From Centropus unirufus (Eukaryota; Chordata; Aves; Cuculiformes; Centropidae), in assembly GCA_013397695.1 (NCBI GenBank), contig VYZI01000086.1, positions 244,176 to 308,175 of the forward strand: 64,000 bases of DNA, written 5' to 3'. Below are positions 48,120 to 62,072 of this stretch, one piece after another; within the stretch, counting starts at the first letter, position 1, and the number at the start of each line of letters is the position of its first letter. Under the pieces are notes generated by a model. That model was not told the DNA's origin, did not search any database, and saw only the letters and a program-made list of their open reading frames with translations. The position numbers were made by a program, and so were the translations under genes.

Positions 48120-48900
48120 CAAAGAAAGTTTGCTGGTGATACAAAACCGAGGGTCTGAACCTCAGGAGGAGCAGCGCGGTGCACCAACACAGGATAGGGT
48201 TTGATCAGCTGGAAAGCAGCTCTGCAGAGAAGGACTTGGGAGTCCAGGTGGACAACAAATTGGCGATGAGCCAACAATGTGCCCGCATAACCAAGAAGAC
48301 AAATGATATTCTGGGGTGCATCTAGAAAAGTGGAGCAAGCAGGTCAAGGGAGGTCATCCCCTCCCTCTCTCTGCTCTGCCCTAATGAGGCCCCATCTAGG
48401 GTATTGTGTCCAGTTCTGGAAAGAAGTAGCTGCTGGAGAGAGTCCAGTGGAAGGCCATGGAGATGGCTGGGAGACTGGAGCATCTCTCTTATGAGGAGAG
48501 GCTGGGTAAGCCCAGTCTGTTTAGCCAGGAAAGAAGACTGAGAAAGTACCTTATAAAATGTATAAGGGACAGGACAGTTGTCAAGAGAATGGGGCCAGAC
48601 TGTTCTCAGTGCTGCTCAGTAACAGAACAAGAGGCAATGGGTACATTACTGCAACACAGAAAGTTCCACCTCAACGTGAGGGAAAATTTCTTTACTATGA
48701 GAGTGACAGAGCACTGGAACAGGCTCCCCAGAGAGGCTGAGGGGTCTCCTTCTCTGGGAATATTCAAAACCGTCTTGGACACATTCCCATGAAACCTGCT
48801 CTAGGTGAACCTGCCTGAGTAGGGGGGTCAGACTAGATGATGTGCACAGGTCTCTTCCAACCCCTAATATTCTGTGGTTCTGTGATTCCATGATCCTGTG
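48120..48900 (+). mobile_element. CR1 LINE, divergent subfamily, ORF2 end plus 3' UTR
   Basis: It begins near AAGTTTGCTGGTGATACAAA (the F-A-D-D-T-K region, with D changed). It continues with GAGAAGGACTTGGGAGTCCA and the stretch encoding the RPHLxYCVQFW motif (around 48390-48420), where GGCCCCATCTAGGG carries an in-frame stop. Further on are AACAAGAGGCAATGGG, GAAAATTTCTTTACTATGAG and ACAGAGCACTGGAACAGGC. The tail uses ATTCTGTG/TTCTGTGATTC units rather than ATTCTATG, and the 3' UTR wording differs from the other copies, so this is another, probably older, CR1 subfamily. It is broken by stops and deletions. Confidence 0.9.
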
Positions 48901-51900
48901 AAAGACAAAAAGGCTGAAACAGTAGCACAGCCATATCAGTGCAAGCAAGACTCCTTGGGATGACCCCTAGCCCTTAGGGTACAGTCCCTTTCAGAGCGGG
49001 TTTAAATGTATTTTCAACTGTTGTTTGACTGGCTTTCCTGTTAATACTTCTTAATCATTTTTACTTCTCTCACTTTTAAGTGAAATTTGGATTTCTGTAC
49101 TGCACTGCCTCTATGGGCATGGAGATGTCTAGTCCTCATTGGCACAAAACCACTCAGCAAGCCTGTCCCACTGGTAAATCTAATCCTTTACCTGGGAAGA
49201 ACTATCTAAATAAAACATACTCCAGTTTCTGTCCTTCCAGCTCTACTGCCCCGAAAATCAAAAGCAAAACCCCAGTGACTTCCCCAAAGAAGGACTGGTC
49301 CCTCAGTGCGTTGGCTTTCTCATAGAAACCACCACCAGCAATTCAGGGGGATGCAGATGCTCACCAAGCCTATATCTGCCTGCTAAGAGCTGGACTGAGA
49401 TCAACAACTCACTTTAGAAAGAGAACCAGGAATGAGATCATATGCCTTTTTTCCTTTTCTTACATTACGTTATTGTGGTTTACAGGAAGGGGAGCAGGAC
49501 AGTAAATTTCATCTCTATTAAAAACACATTAGTTTTTTTCTGCTTTGCAATATATTTTGGTATCCACCTGGGAGGGCAGGTCTGGCTGTTCCCTGCAGTT
49601 ACAGCTGTGCGGCCCAAGTCACTGCAGCCTCCATTTAGCTTCATCTGATCTATATGAAAGGACCAACATAAACCCTCTGTTCTTAATGTGCCAAGATCCT
49701 CAGCTAATTCTTCTGGCCTGGTAGGCCTTAGCTCCTAGTTCTTGCAGCATCTCCGAGCTGGCAGAACCTGCCATTTGCCTGCTCCATCTCTTTCAGGAGA
49801 GCTGCTAGAGTAGGGGCTGACTCTGCCTTGCCCAAAGCCCCCAGAGAAGTCTAGAAAGAGGGCAGGCACAGCAAGGGTCATGCCCAAGCTCGTAATGCAC
49901 CCACAGCCGGGATTTCTCATCACATTTCCAAAGATTGCACGTAATTTTGCAAGTTTTGTGACATTTGTGCCTGGGCAGATTAGTCACGCAATGCTTCAGT
50001 GTCAGATATGTCCTATCTTCCTCCAAGTATTGACTGACTGCTCAGGAGTCTGATTCTGTCCTTGAGGTCAGGAGGGGACACAGGGAGAGTGCAGTATTCT
50101 TTAAATACTTCAGCTGCCCAGTTGAGAACCAGTGCCTACAGAGCAGAGGTTTGTCATGGGTGGGAAAAGCTGAACATATGTCATATTTCCTTCCTCTTTT
50201 CCTGTGTTTCTAAGGTTTATTTACAGTTACTTCCTCGTTAGCCTCTGTTGTTCTGTGCTATTGCCATTTTATTCACCATAACAGGACACCTGCTTGTTTT
50301 GGCGTTTTTGTTCAGCTGCTGTGTGAGTTGTGCATTCAATCATGCACCCAGTCAAGAATATTCTCTTACCACTCCCCTGTTGTCCACTCCAGCTGGCAAC
50401 ATAGAGGAAGGAAATCTCAAAGCATCTCCACTAAGTGGGTAGGAAGCTAAAAGTGCTTTGTCACAGGGGGCTACGTCCGATTCTCTTGCATTCACCATGG
50501 CACAGGATTTTCCTTGCAGGCTGTTACCTCAGATCAGCTGAAATATGGTAACTTACTGTGGTCCTGGTGAAACAGGGACTCTTACATTTGCTGTGCTGTG
50601 TGGCGATGGATTGCTTCACTGCCTCCTGCCACCTAATGCAAGCTGCTCCTCTGTGCTAGGCAGTACCATCTGCTGGAAAAACCTATCCCCAACCTCTCAC
50701 TGCCCACACAGTCGATCCATTTGAGGTCCCTCCTCTAAATTAATATGCCAAAGCACATCTCTTTTTCCTCAGCTTCCTCACTTCTACTGCTTTCATTATT
50801 GTTTTCCCTGAGAAGTTGTCATGGTAAAGCCACATACCCGTTCTGACGTGGTTTTCCATTTGAGGAGCATTGGCCAAGCATTTAGCATTGAGTATATTCA
50901 TTTGTGAATTATATAAGTCTGAATATATGTTTGCTAGCTGTCCCTTCCCTGTGTCATTGGCAGACATCAATGTTAGGGATGAGGCAGCCCTCCTGTTCAA
51001 TGCTGTCCCAGAAAGGAGCTAGCTGTAGCTCACAGTCTAGAAAACCCAATTTTTTGAAACCTGAAAGCCAAATTGCTGGAACAAAATCCTACCATTTCAG
51101 CTGAAAAAATCTATTCATCTTGAGCTGGGCTGCAGAAGAGGATCACTATCTCACTTTGCATAAGACACCAACAAGTAATCTGATGATTTTCTGTGACTAA
51201 TACAATAGGTCATATTTGAGCAGTCGATGGAGAGATGAGAGGTTTCATTTGCTATTACCAAATCCCTAAGCCATCTGTTTCTAATGGCTTATTTCAAAAC
51301 AAAGGGAATAGAACTTCTGAATTGTGCAATGCGTTCTAGCACCCTCTCTCAGGCAGAAGAAGATATCCATTGCTTCACATCAGCAAATGAGATCAATGCT
51401 TCCATCAATTATAGTTTCCATGCACCCCTTTACGGATATTTTTGACCATGAGCTTGTTGGCAAATATATTCTCCTCCTTGCTCTAGCTGGTATCTTCCAG
51501 GATAAGGACCCAAATAGAGGTGCAAATTAGAGGACAACATCTATTGCCACCGTGAATGTTTTTTTCCAGCATGGCAGTGGGAGCATGAAGGCATCAAGAG
51601 GGAAAAAGCCTGCCAGGAGCATGGGGCTTGGCAGGGTAGTGCTGGCTGGGCTACCTGTCCCCGCTGCAGTGAGTGCAATAGACTGTGCTGAGGTGGGCAG
51701 TGCAGTAGGGGTCACGTTCAGTCCTCACTCTTGTCCCCTGGGGTGGCAGCTGCTGGCTGGGCTCTGCCACCAGAGCCAGGCACCTCTGGCTGACCCATGC
51801 AGGCTGGAGCTGCAGGTGCGGAATGGGAGTCTTCCTTGTATCATATCCTTTTTCCTCTGCTTATGTTTTAACACCAGGAGTGTCGACAGTGTCTCCTTTG

Positions 51901-52579
51901 CTTACGCGTTGGCTTCTGCCACAACTTGGCATGTGTTGGGGGGATTCCTCAAAAATGCTCAGATGCTCCCAGACGCTGAGCTGCTCAAGGAGGGGTGCCC
52001 CATGCCAGCCTGAATCCTGGGGTGGGTGAGAAGCAAAGTACAGAAAGAAAACCCTAAAGAAACAAAGAGTTTTAAAGGGGAAACTTCCGCCTTTGCTTCT
52101 CAAGGTCAAGACCCTATCACAGCCCTGAGACGCCTTTGCAGACTGAGTAGTTCAGCTGTGCTACTGCCTTTTGAATTTCTGACCCTGAGCAGAGTGTCTA
52201 TGGTAGTGACAGCCACGGGGGCTTTCAGTAGACTGATCAAAAGCCTGTGGTCACTAAAGCCCATGCCAGGCTCACTGAACTGGTAAAATTACCGCAGCTG
52301 GTTTGCCTAAGTGATAGCTCAGCAATGTTTATTAGTTGCAATTGCAGTGTAAACTTGCCCCAGGGAAACCCAGGCCAGAAGTGTATCCATCTTTATCCAT
52401 GCTTTCACTGCTGTCAAGCTTTCAATGACATGGAGTTTGCATGTTGTCTAGCAAGGGTCCCGAGCCCCCTCGATGTGCTGCAGCCTCTGCTCAAGGTGGT
52501 GCTGGACCACAGCAAGAATGTGTGCATAGGTGGGGACTTGTTCTGCCTTTGGTCTTGTGTTTCCTTCTAATTTTGGTTA

Positions 52580-53000
52580 AAACCACTCACAAATGAAAGG
52601 ACATAAACCAGATGTATTTATTATTCCCTATTTATTGCTTATATTGTTTAGATAAGCATATAGTAACATTGTGCAGTGCTATCTGGGATTGCATTTCCAA
52701 TAAGCACGGTACATTATCAGCATACGATAGCACTATTATGTATAATTATATATGTTTATAGATACCCCATCACAGACAGCACGGTCCTTGGTTACCTTTG
52801 TGATATGCAGCTTGTCGCGTCACAGCCACAAATGATACACTACCTCTAATTAGGTACATTTAGAGATACACGCTGTATTTACTGCACACTATGGTATTTG
52901 CATCATCAGTCAGAGTCATCCTGTTGATAGGCCAGCTGATGTCTATTTAGTTAATGTCTTTTGATTCTTTAAACATCTGCCTTTCAAATGGGGGGTACCT
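52580..53000. promoter_or_regulatory. Candidate conserved non-coding element
   Basis: About 400 bases of AT-rich, non-repetitive sequence with retained CpGs (TACGATAGC, TTGTCGCGTCAC, ACACGC). Clustered cores include TATTTATTATTCCC, GTTTAGATAAGC, GTATAATTATATATG, CTCTAATTAGG and TATTTGCATCATCAG. The TAATTAG, GATA and octamer-like TTTGCAT sites together suggest an enhancer. This is inference without alignment. Confidence 0.3.
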
Positions 53001-55599
53001 TACAATGGATTCATCCAGTAGTTAGACCGAGTTTGCACAACAGATTAACCCAGTCGGTGAAACCCCATGTTCCTGGGCCACTGGCAAAGACACTGGCTGT
53101 TTCCCAGGATCCAGGGTGTCACCACCTACAGCTGATCTTACACATCTACCGGATTCAGTTTATTCAGGAAGAGCTCTGTTCTTTGATGGTTCCGAGGTCA
53201 CTGTAGATATGAACTCAGTATTCAAGTGAGAGGCTGGATTGAGGGGCTGTAACCCCATCTAAAATCTGGGCTGCCAGCTGTAGCTCCTCTTTACTGTGTG
53301 CTCAAAGGTGAGGATTCTTGGGTCTGCAAATAACATTGGTCTGTTGTGCTCCTTCGGTCCTTTCCTTACTGTCTACTGAATCGCTTGTCTCTCTGTACTA
53401 CATAATTTAGGTGTGGTTGAGTACAGAGTTTTTTATTTATTTATACATTCAAATTTTTAAAATGCATCTCCAGGCATCTTAGCAGTACACTGGGTGCCTA
53501 CCACATAAATTAAAAATAACAGCATAAACTTAGACAAAGGACTATCCATAAATAACTCCTCCTCAATTCACACCCTCAGCAATAGCCTTAGCTTGGAACA
53601 GGGAAATAGATGGGCTTTACAGCTTCTTGGGAAGGTTAATAAATCTGGGTGCTGATGGACCAAAAGGGAAAATGAGTTTCAAAATTGAGGTGCCCCCCTT
53701 CATCCCCTTTGCGGAGATACCTTGCCTTGAACTCTTCACCTATCCTGGTCCTGAGTGGGAGATCGGATTCTGCTGGCCAACTTATAGCTAGAAACACAGA
53801 CTGTCAGGGACAACTCGCTGCTACCATGCTGCAAACTACCTGACCACATTCTGATCGCATGAATGTCTTATTTTTAAATAACTTTTGTCCACAGCTTAAA
53901 AAGTGATTTAATCTAGCACTGTGTTCAGGTATCCAGTCAAAGACACATTAGAGACAGATGGATAGCCAGAAGACGGTTATTCACCCTCTTATAAATATGA
54001 GGGACTTTTTACAGATGTCAGATTGAGCACAAAAATCACTGGTTAGCTTTGAAAAGGTAAGTCTGTCTGTGTGAGTGTAACAGGGGAAAACATCCTCTTT
54101 AGAAGTAATTTGCTGACAACAGTTTTAGTATTTTGTTCCTGCCTATGGCAATTTATGAAACACAAATGAGATATTGGACCAGTAGCAATGCTGAGATAAA
54201 TCACTCTAAAAACAGGACTGAAATTTTATTTCATTACTAAAGTAAATATAAGAGTGCTTTCGCACAGTTTCAAATTAGATTGGGGTTTGGTCGGGCTTGT
54301 TGTAAATCCAATGATTGTAGAGCAAATGGCTTGAGATGAATTCTCAGCAGAGCACTGTTGTGAGCACAGCTAATGGGATGCTGTGCAGTGCAGAGCAATA
54401 AACAGCGAGGAGCAAACGGGTGGCTTTTGTTCCTTCAGTACAGGTATCAAAGGCAGAGATATAACATGCTGTGTGTAAGTCCGCTGTCCAAGTGTTAAAA
54501 GGGTACTGAGGAAATAGTGAGGGGGACAGAACATACCTCGAAAATTTCCTCTGAATATGCAAGGGAGCAGAGGTTGAACTCAAACCAAGGTCCTAAAGCC
54601 TGCCTGTAAATTATGCTGGAAAACCATTGAGGAGGGCACAGCCCAGGACGGAAATGCCTGCAGAAGGTGGAGCCCTCTGTTCCTGCAAAGATCAAGTGGT
54701 GAGGCACACGGCGGTGCCTCTGCCTCCTCTAGAGCAGGACTGGCAGCTGACTCGAGGTACCCTCACTCGTAGTCCATACCAGCAACCACCCAAGGAGCAC
54801 CGGGAGCCAGTCGTCCAGAGGCACCTGTGCAAAGAGATGTTCTGGTACCACAGGCTCTTTCTCAGAGGTGAAAGTGTGTAACAACCAGCTGCTGGGAGCA
54901 GATGCTCATGCATGAAATGTGGTGCAACCCACAGCAAGAATGTCGATGTGAGAAAAACAGTGCAAGCCAGGGCAAGAAAACAGCAACTGGTTGTGGGTGG
55001 AAGCTGGTTAAGATTCATCTGAGGGATTTGGGAGAGGCTTGGCAAACCGCTGTTGCCTGCGATATCAGGATTGGGTACTTCTGCCCTGGCGCAGAGCGAT
55101 GGGAACTGGGAGCTGGGGTGCTCCCTCAAGCCTACACACCCATCATCATCTTCTTGTCCTCAGTTTGCAAAGTAGCTGCTGAGCTGCTTCAGAAACATGA
55201 GGAGTAAGCATCTCCCTGCTGGAGCCAGTGGCACCTTGCATGATGGGGTCCTGCAGTGTTTCTCTCACAGGAGAAAGCCCAATGTTACCCATTAGCCATC
55301 ATCCTCAGCTTGCTCCTCATTTCTCACAGGGGCTGGTTTCAGGCGCACCGGCTGTCAAGCTGGCAGCACCCGTGCCCACTGCAGCTGTTCTTGAAAGTAC
55401 GGCCCCTCCTGCACCTCCATGGGACTTCAATGGGACTCCTGCTGGAAAGGACAATGCCTACTTATTCCGTTAACTCCCATTTGATTCCCAAGAAGCTGGA
55501 CTTCATCTCATCAGAAACTCACAAACCCCTGTTAAGCAGCATACTTTCCTTTCTCAGGAATACTTCTAGGCTGGTAGAGAGGAAGCTCCCTTATTAATC

Positions 55600-55930
55600 C
55601 ACGCTGGGCACACTCAGGGTTTGATTCAGAGCTATGAAAATTACTGTAAAGATGCTTGTTGATATTTAAAATTCTGCATTATAATGACCAATAAATAAGA
55701 TCTGCTGCTGAAGCTGGAAGATTGAAACTACACTTGTAAGTAATGTCATAGCACGGTAGAGGCCACGATGTGCGCAACATTCCAGAATTGACATGATCTC
55801 TTTATGCTGTGCTGTACTGTCCTCTCACAGCACCTGCGCTGATGTAAATGAGCATTACACATGTTCATCAGCTGAACAATTAGCTCTGTGGAATGACTGA
55901 TTCATTATGAAATGGTTTCATTTGGAAGAG
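55600..55930. promoter_or_regulatory. Candidate conserved non-coding element
   Basis: The block includes GATATTTAAAATTCTGCATT, ATAATGACCAATAAATAAG, GATGTAAATGAGCATTACAC, GAACAATTAGC and GATTCATTATGAAATGG. It is non-repetitive and rich in ATTA/TAAT cores. The call rests on texture only. Confidence 0.25.
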
Positions 55931-58900
55931 AAAGAAGGTTTTGTCTAGTTTTCAGAAGTACCACAGGAAAACTCCATTTTTTTATGCCTGCCTTTGTTAG
56001 ACAGTAGTTTCTTTGTTCCTCTCTGCTCTTGCTTTTCTAATGCTGGTTAGCATTTGGCAATGGCACCCAAGTGACAGGGGAAGAAAGGAGAGGTAAAATT
56101 ATTGTCAAGAATGAAAAAGAAATGTGCGCCCAATGAACTAGAATTTAAGCTGTATCCATTAATAAGTAAACTAAAGGCATAAACATATGAGGTTTTTCTT
56201 CAAGTGTGTTTACATTTTCTAGTCATTTGAGCCTGTCATTTTCCACTGCAGGTCTGATTTCTCCCTTCAAGCTGTTCCGAACTCTGGGCCTTACCTCTGA
56301 TAGGAACAATTCCATCCTAGAGGCTGGTGTTCTGCTTTACAGCTATGGTCGAGAATATTCTTTAATAGATACGAGCAGATTTGCACCTGTCAAGGCTTTA
56401 CTGAATGCACTGAGCACTCAGTGATAGCTGTTATCCATAAATAACAATAATAAGTGCCCTGCAGGCCACTTGGAGCCCGATTTGACGTGCTCTTAAACTA
56501 ATGATCTGTACCAGGAGGCCATCCCATGGCAGCTGAAACATGGACCTCGTACCTTCTGAGACTGTAAAGCCCCAGCATGGGAGCTCACGCTTCCCACCGC
56601 CTACCACCTCCCTGTCCTAGTCACCAGCAGTCGCTGCAGCCAGAAAGAGCTCTGACCTGGGCAACGCGAACCTGCCTGGCTCCTGAAGGAGACAGCTCCC
56701 TTTTGTAGTGTACATGAAAGCTAAAAGGGCCTGCTCTTGCTGAGTTTTGAGGTGAAGCTTCTCAGACCTAACAGAGTTCAGGGCTTCTCTGTGGCCCTAG
56801 ACTAGTGCAGAATTTTTTATAAGCTTCAAGAACAGCAGGTTTGCTGCCTGGAGTATTTTTGGAAGACTTAGGACAGGCAGCTCTGACTACTGTGGTTCAC
56901 CTGTAATTTGTGTACACTGCCTCACCAGGTGTTTTCCCTGTAAGTTTGTCCAGAAAGTGAATTTCAGGTGAATTTCTTATTCATTTCTAACATATACTGG
57001 ATGCTCTAGATGTGGTCTCTGAGGAGAAGTCTAATAACATTGGAACTGCTTGTGTTAAAATGCTATCTGCCCACCTTTGTAAGCTGTTTGCCCTGTAAAC
57101 CTTTATAAGGATTCAAAAAGACAAGTTGTCTCTTCCCTGGGGTTAATTTCAGTATTAAAACACACTGACCAAGCAAGAGACACAGTGAGGCCTGAAGATT
57201 TTTTATTATAGGCTAAGGAGCATATTTCCATGTTCTGAAGTATCTTTCTTTTTATTTAACAAAAAAAACTATGAAGAAGAGGGGAGAAGTATCCCAAGTG
57301 AGTACAAGAGGGCACATCTGCCCACTGATAACATAAAAGCAAGGCTCTAGACGTAAAAAAAAATAAATAAGATGGATCCTTCCTCTTCAAAGTTTTTTTT
57401 CTGGAAGTTCATAAAGTATCTTCACTAACAAAACAGCAATTTGCAGTGTATGGAAGAGGTAGGAATGAGAACAGACACACAGGGGGAATCAAGAGCATGC
57501 TGGAGTCTGAAAATTTGCTGTTCACCATATAATTCAAGACACAATAGGCATAAATAAAATGGGATACAAAAAAATCAATGTCGGTAAATAGTAAAAAATA
57601 CTCTGGGGGAGATTGGAGAGGAAAGCTGTAATTGCTGCTGAGGAATGTTTAGAAATAACTGAGATAAGAGGCATTAGGACAATGGTATATGGGACTGGCT
57701 CACAGTGATTCAAATCAGAGGCTGACCCTAGCTTTTGCGATAAAGTTTGGCTTAAATAAGCTTCTGGCTGGGATAGCTGAGATAAACCTCTTCAGAGGGC
57801 AGAGAAGAGACTCCATTTTGCCCTTTCCTGGGTTTCTCTGCTTTTATAGCCCTCTGGCGTCCCTTGCAAGTTGACTTTAACCACTCCTGTGGCATTAGGT
57901 AGAACTCTGCAGTGGCTCTGGTCCACCACACTCATTTTTACCCTTGTCCAATCGCACCAGCTTCAGCATGGCATTGCGCCAGCCCCAGCCAGGCATCTAC
58001 AGTGCATTTGAATAATGTCCAAAATTACAGTCTGACCGCTCCCAACTATTTGTCACGAAGACCAATTTAGCGATGAAGGCTCATTGAAGAGCCTGTGTTT
58101 CCCAGAACCAGTTGCAGCTTAGGACCAGGTACTGCAGCATCCCCAAAGGTTGGCATCATTTTTGGCCCAAGTGACTGGTGAGGAAGAGCTACATTGTGCC
58201 ACTTTTCACTGAGCAGGGCTGAAGTAGCCTACATTGGTCTACACGGAGGGATGGCAAGGGCCATCAGACAGTATGGTCTCACAGAGCTGTGAGCTAAGTT
58301 TGGGCTCAGCCTGGTGCTTATAGTGCTTGTTGGGGGGGGTTGGAATTCTCATCTAGAGACAGGCAGTGCCTGTGGTTTTACTAAATCCTAAAGTAAAGTG
58401 AAAGCAGTTCCTAAACAGGGAGAAACACAGATGTCTGTTCCTAGTGCAGCTGCTTAGGAAAAAAACAAGAAGTGTTGGTGAGCTTGAATGATGTAACGTA
58501 AAGGAGATAAAAGGGGGTGGGCTGATAGGAGATGAAAAGCGCTGACACAGTCCATCCACCAATCTTATATGCCAAATAATAATAGATATCACAGGAGATA
58601 AAACAGGGTACTGTTTAGTAATCAAGCACAGAAAATGCTCAAGGATTAGAGACAGAAATATATGAAGTGTAAAATGTTGCTCCAGAGAAGGAAGGAAGGT
58701 GTTACAGGGTAGAAAGGAGTGAATGCCAGAATATGCACACACACAAACAGACGAAAGAAAAAAAAAAGAATAAAAGAAATATTATGCCAAAGGTTAAGGT
58801 AAATAAGCAAATCTTCAGATATGCAAGGGAAAAGCTTTTGGGAGGAGACAGCAAATTGACTTGCAAGACATGATAAGGATAATTTATTGATGTGAGCTGG

Positions 58901-59284
58901 CCACTGGTAAATGGAAAAAAAAAAACCAAACTACTTGACTTCTCCAAAGGAAAGTAGGATGAGAGAGGTCAGGGCCTATCCTGCACTAATTTACATTGTG
59001 GGAAGAGAAAAAATGTTGGGAGAAAACAAGGAGGGGATGGTCTGACAATCAGACTGCTGAAGAAGAGATGAATCTCTGGGGGGAGGTTGATGAGGTGCAG
59101 GAGACCAGAGCCGTCTTGACTGCAGGTTCACAAGAGGTGGGCATGGAGGGGTGGGAGGATGAGGGACCCTCTGCAGCAGGGCTACGGCATTGCCGGTCTT
59201 AATGGAACCAAATATTAAATGACTCTCTGAATTGATACAATAGTTCTAAACTCCAGTGGTGTTTGTGGCATTCCCAGGAACAGG

Positions 59285-59302
59285 TCTTATCTTAGGATAA
59301 GA
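59285..59302. promoter_or_regulatory. Inverted pair of GATA sites (hairpin)
   Basis: TCTTATC-TTAG-GATAAGA is a 7-bp perfect inverted repeat around a 4-base spacer. It presents two AGATAAG-type GATA sites in opposite orientation. Palindromic GATA pairs are known high-affinity targets for GATA factors; whether it is used is unknown. Confidence 0.4.
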
Positions 59303-62072
59303 TACCACCTTCATCTGCATTGCCACCCCAGCTACAGGGTAAGGGCTGGATTTTTCAGGAAAATGCATGCCTGTGCCAGTGGGGAGATCAGCTGTGGTGA
59401 CACCCAGCTCTGCCAACCAGTGGACAAGCCTGGCGAGATCTATCAAGACAAGGGGCAGGCCAGTACGGGAAGAGCAAGGGTGCTCCATCAAAAAGGGCTG
59501 GGTAGCCACTGGAAGGATGCTTGGGACAAGAGGAGGCAGATGAATGAGCAGTATGGCTGGGTAGCTTGATCTGGAATGGTGATAACCCTATTACGTACAA
59601 GTTTAAGAATTAATGAAATTCAATATTACGCAGCTTTTGTGACCAATTTGATGAGCCGGTTTATCAGGCTCACTTAACCTTTCCCTCAAATCTGCACGAT
59701 CAGACTGTCAGTGTCAAGGAGCTTTTTTCAGCCTCCCCTTTTACGTGCCTGTGAGCTCCAAGGGCAGATACTTCATGCTGTAAAAAGGATTGCGTTCAAG
59801 AACCTGAATAAGTAATCAGTGCCATATGGAGGCAACATCATCCCTTATTTGATTTTGGAAGACAATTCCCAACTGTATCTTTTTGTTGGTACCTGGAGTG
59901 CTAAAAGAAAAATGTTGCTCACCCGCTCTGAATTTGGACGCTGCCTCTTGCCTCCTCTAGGAAGCCCTAGGAAGTGGCTGAGGACCATGTTCTGGTGGCT
60001 TTCCCTTTTCCACAGGTACCTGCCGATGGCTGCCACACCAGCTGCACGCAGCTCTGATGAAAACTGGCAGCAGAGCACTTCTCTTACAAAAATAGCGCAC
60101 TAAGTTGCTGGGGTAGAAAGCAGCTGTACCGAAATAAAAGGCTGCAGCACCTCTTGATACTTATTCTGTAGGTCGGCTCCTAAGGTTTCCCTCTTGTTTC
60201 ATCCAGCTAAATATATACGTCCAGCTGTTTGTGTAGCCTTTGGTGGTAGGAGGCAATCTGCAGAAAAAGCCCTGCTCCTGTGTGCAGCTTCCACTTGCGA
60301 GCGTGCCTGCTTCTGGACAAGCCCTGCTTTTAAATGTGCATTTTCTCCCTGGAGGCCTATTTCCCCAGCAGTCTCCAGTGATTCATAAACTTTATCTAGA
60401 CACCAGTTTTCGCCACATGCCCTAAAGATTAATGGTGTCACAGTTCCGCTTTAGAAATGCTGGGAAAGGCCCTCTGCTTCACAGACAGGAAGCTTTCTAC
60501 CCATGGAGCTGGGAGTCTAAAGATCAGCCTTGCCTAAGAACAACTCACGTCCTGCCCACAAAGGAATGGCTCCCTCTAGATCAGCAAAGCAGCTTTCAAG
60601 AAGTGGCTCATAACCCTTCGTGCCCTGATGTGTTTCACAGAAACACCTGAAGTGGTGGTCTGGCCTCCTGGAGGCACTGGGGGGAGGCAAACCTGAGAGG
60701 TTCAGCCACTGTTCTGGGGATCACAGCCACAGAAGGGAGGAGTTCAAAGCTCCCAGCTCTCCTAGAGACTGTGGGAAGCCTTGAAAACTTTCCTTTTTAT
60801 TCTGTGTTTTGTGATATCTCACCTGATGCTCATCCCTTGAGGCACTTGGCAACACTCTTCTTCATCTGCTCTCCCCAGGGGAGCCCGTGGATCCGCTAAC
60901 ATCCACAAAGCTCCGTCCAGGATAAAAGATTGCATGCATTTGACCTTCACCCTTGTGTTTGTGGGAAAGCTTTATGGGTACAGTCTAAGGTGTGAATGCA
61001 ATGCAGCTATACTAACATAAGCCACCAAGTAGGTACTTCCATTTTGCAACATAAATGCCTTTTTTTATAAGGCTAAACTTGGGAAACAGATTAACAGCAT
61101 ATGAAGAAGGCAGTTTTATTACAATACTAGTGTCCACATGGAAGTAATTTCTGTTCATGTGCTAGAGTATCTGGCAAAAATTCCCCTGTGTGGGTGATGT
61201 CTACAGTATTTGGTTGTTTGGGATCGAGCCTGAGCTCATCTCAGATGCTCAGACTGTTCTTATCAGACTCTCAGGTCTTAGGAGAAGAAAAATAAACCAT
61301 AAAGTAAAGAGATTCCAAATTAGAATAAGCTGGAAAAGTAAATGCCTGCACCTCCTCCCAACAAGGTACTCTCATCTTTTATTTTATTTGAACTCTTCTA
61401 TTGCATTTTTTTATTTTTAAAATGTGCAATTGGGGAAAATATTGTATTTTATTTCAAATTTTCAATTTTTTCTGCCCTGTTCCATAAAGCACAGGGAAGG
61501 AAAAGTATTGTGGCATCTCCTTTGTTCCCACTGAAATAACTCTAGTCAGGAGAAGAGTGAAATGGTGTGATTTCCTGTGGGGGCCTTCTCATACGTGGGA
61601 ACATGTGTGGTTTGCTGGTGGGTCCAGCTCAGGCAAGCAGCAGCCACTTATCAGCCCTGCTTTGCAGGTAACCAGGACTCAGCCAAAGGCAGACACCAGC
61701 TTGGTTGGGATCAGATGTGAATTATTCTTGGTGTCTGAGGTGCATATCGTCCCATGCTGCACTGGGACATCCTGCATTTTTACCACTCTCCTAGTTTTTC
61801 AGAGTGGTGGTGCTATACCCACTCTACGCTTGCCAAAGGGATGCTGTGTGGCTCCTGGGTGCCTCGGACCCAGTGCATCCCTGCTCTGCTAGGATCCCAG
61901 CTCATGCACCTTGAGGACCTCAATAAAAGTTGCCTTGGTAGGAACAGCACAGGCACTCTGTTCACCGTGTTCGCCTCCTCCATATCTCCAACAGGGTGAC
62001 TTGTCCAACCCGATAGGGAAAAATTTGTGACCCCATATATCTTGGCACCTTGTACTCTTTTAGAGGTGTCTA

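Larger units (their letters stand above)
48901..62040. other. Gene-poor region
   Basis: No coding exon, tRNA or rRNA can be supported. The longest frames (153 codons at 51552-52013; 145 minus-strand at 54692-55129) have no family signature. Candidate conserved blocks at 52580-53000 and 55600-55930 and a paired GATA hairpin at 59285-59302 are listed separately. A T-rich stretch occurs near 61375-61475 and an A-run near 58915-58925. Confidence 0.55.
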
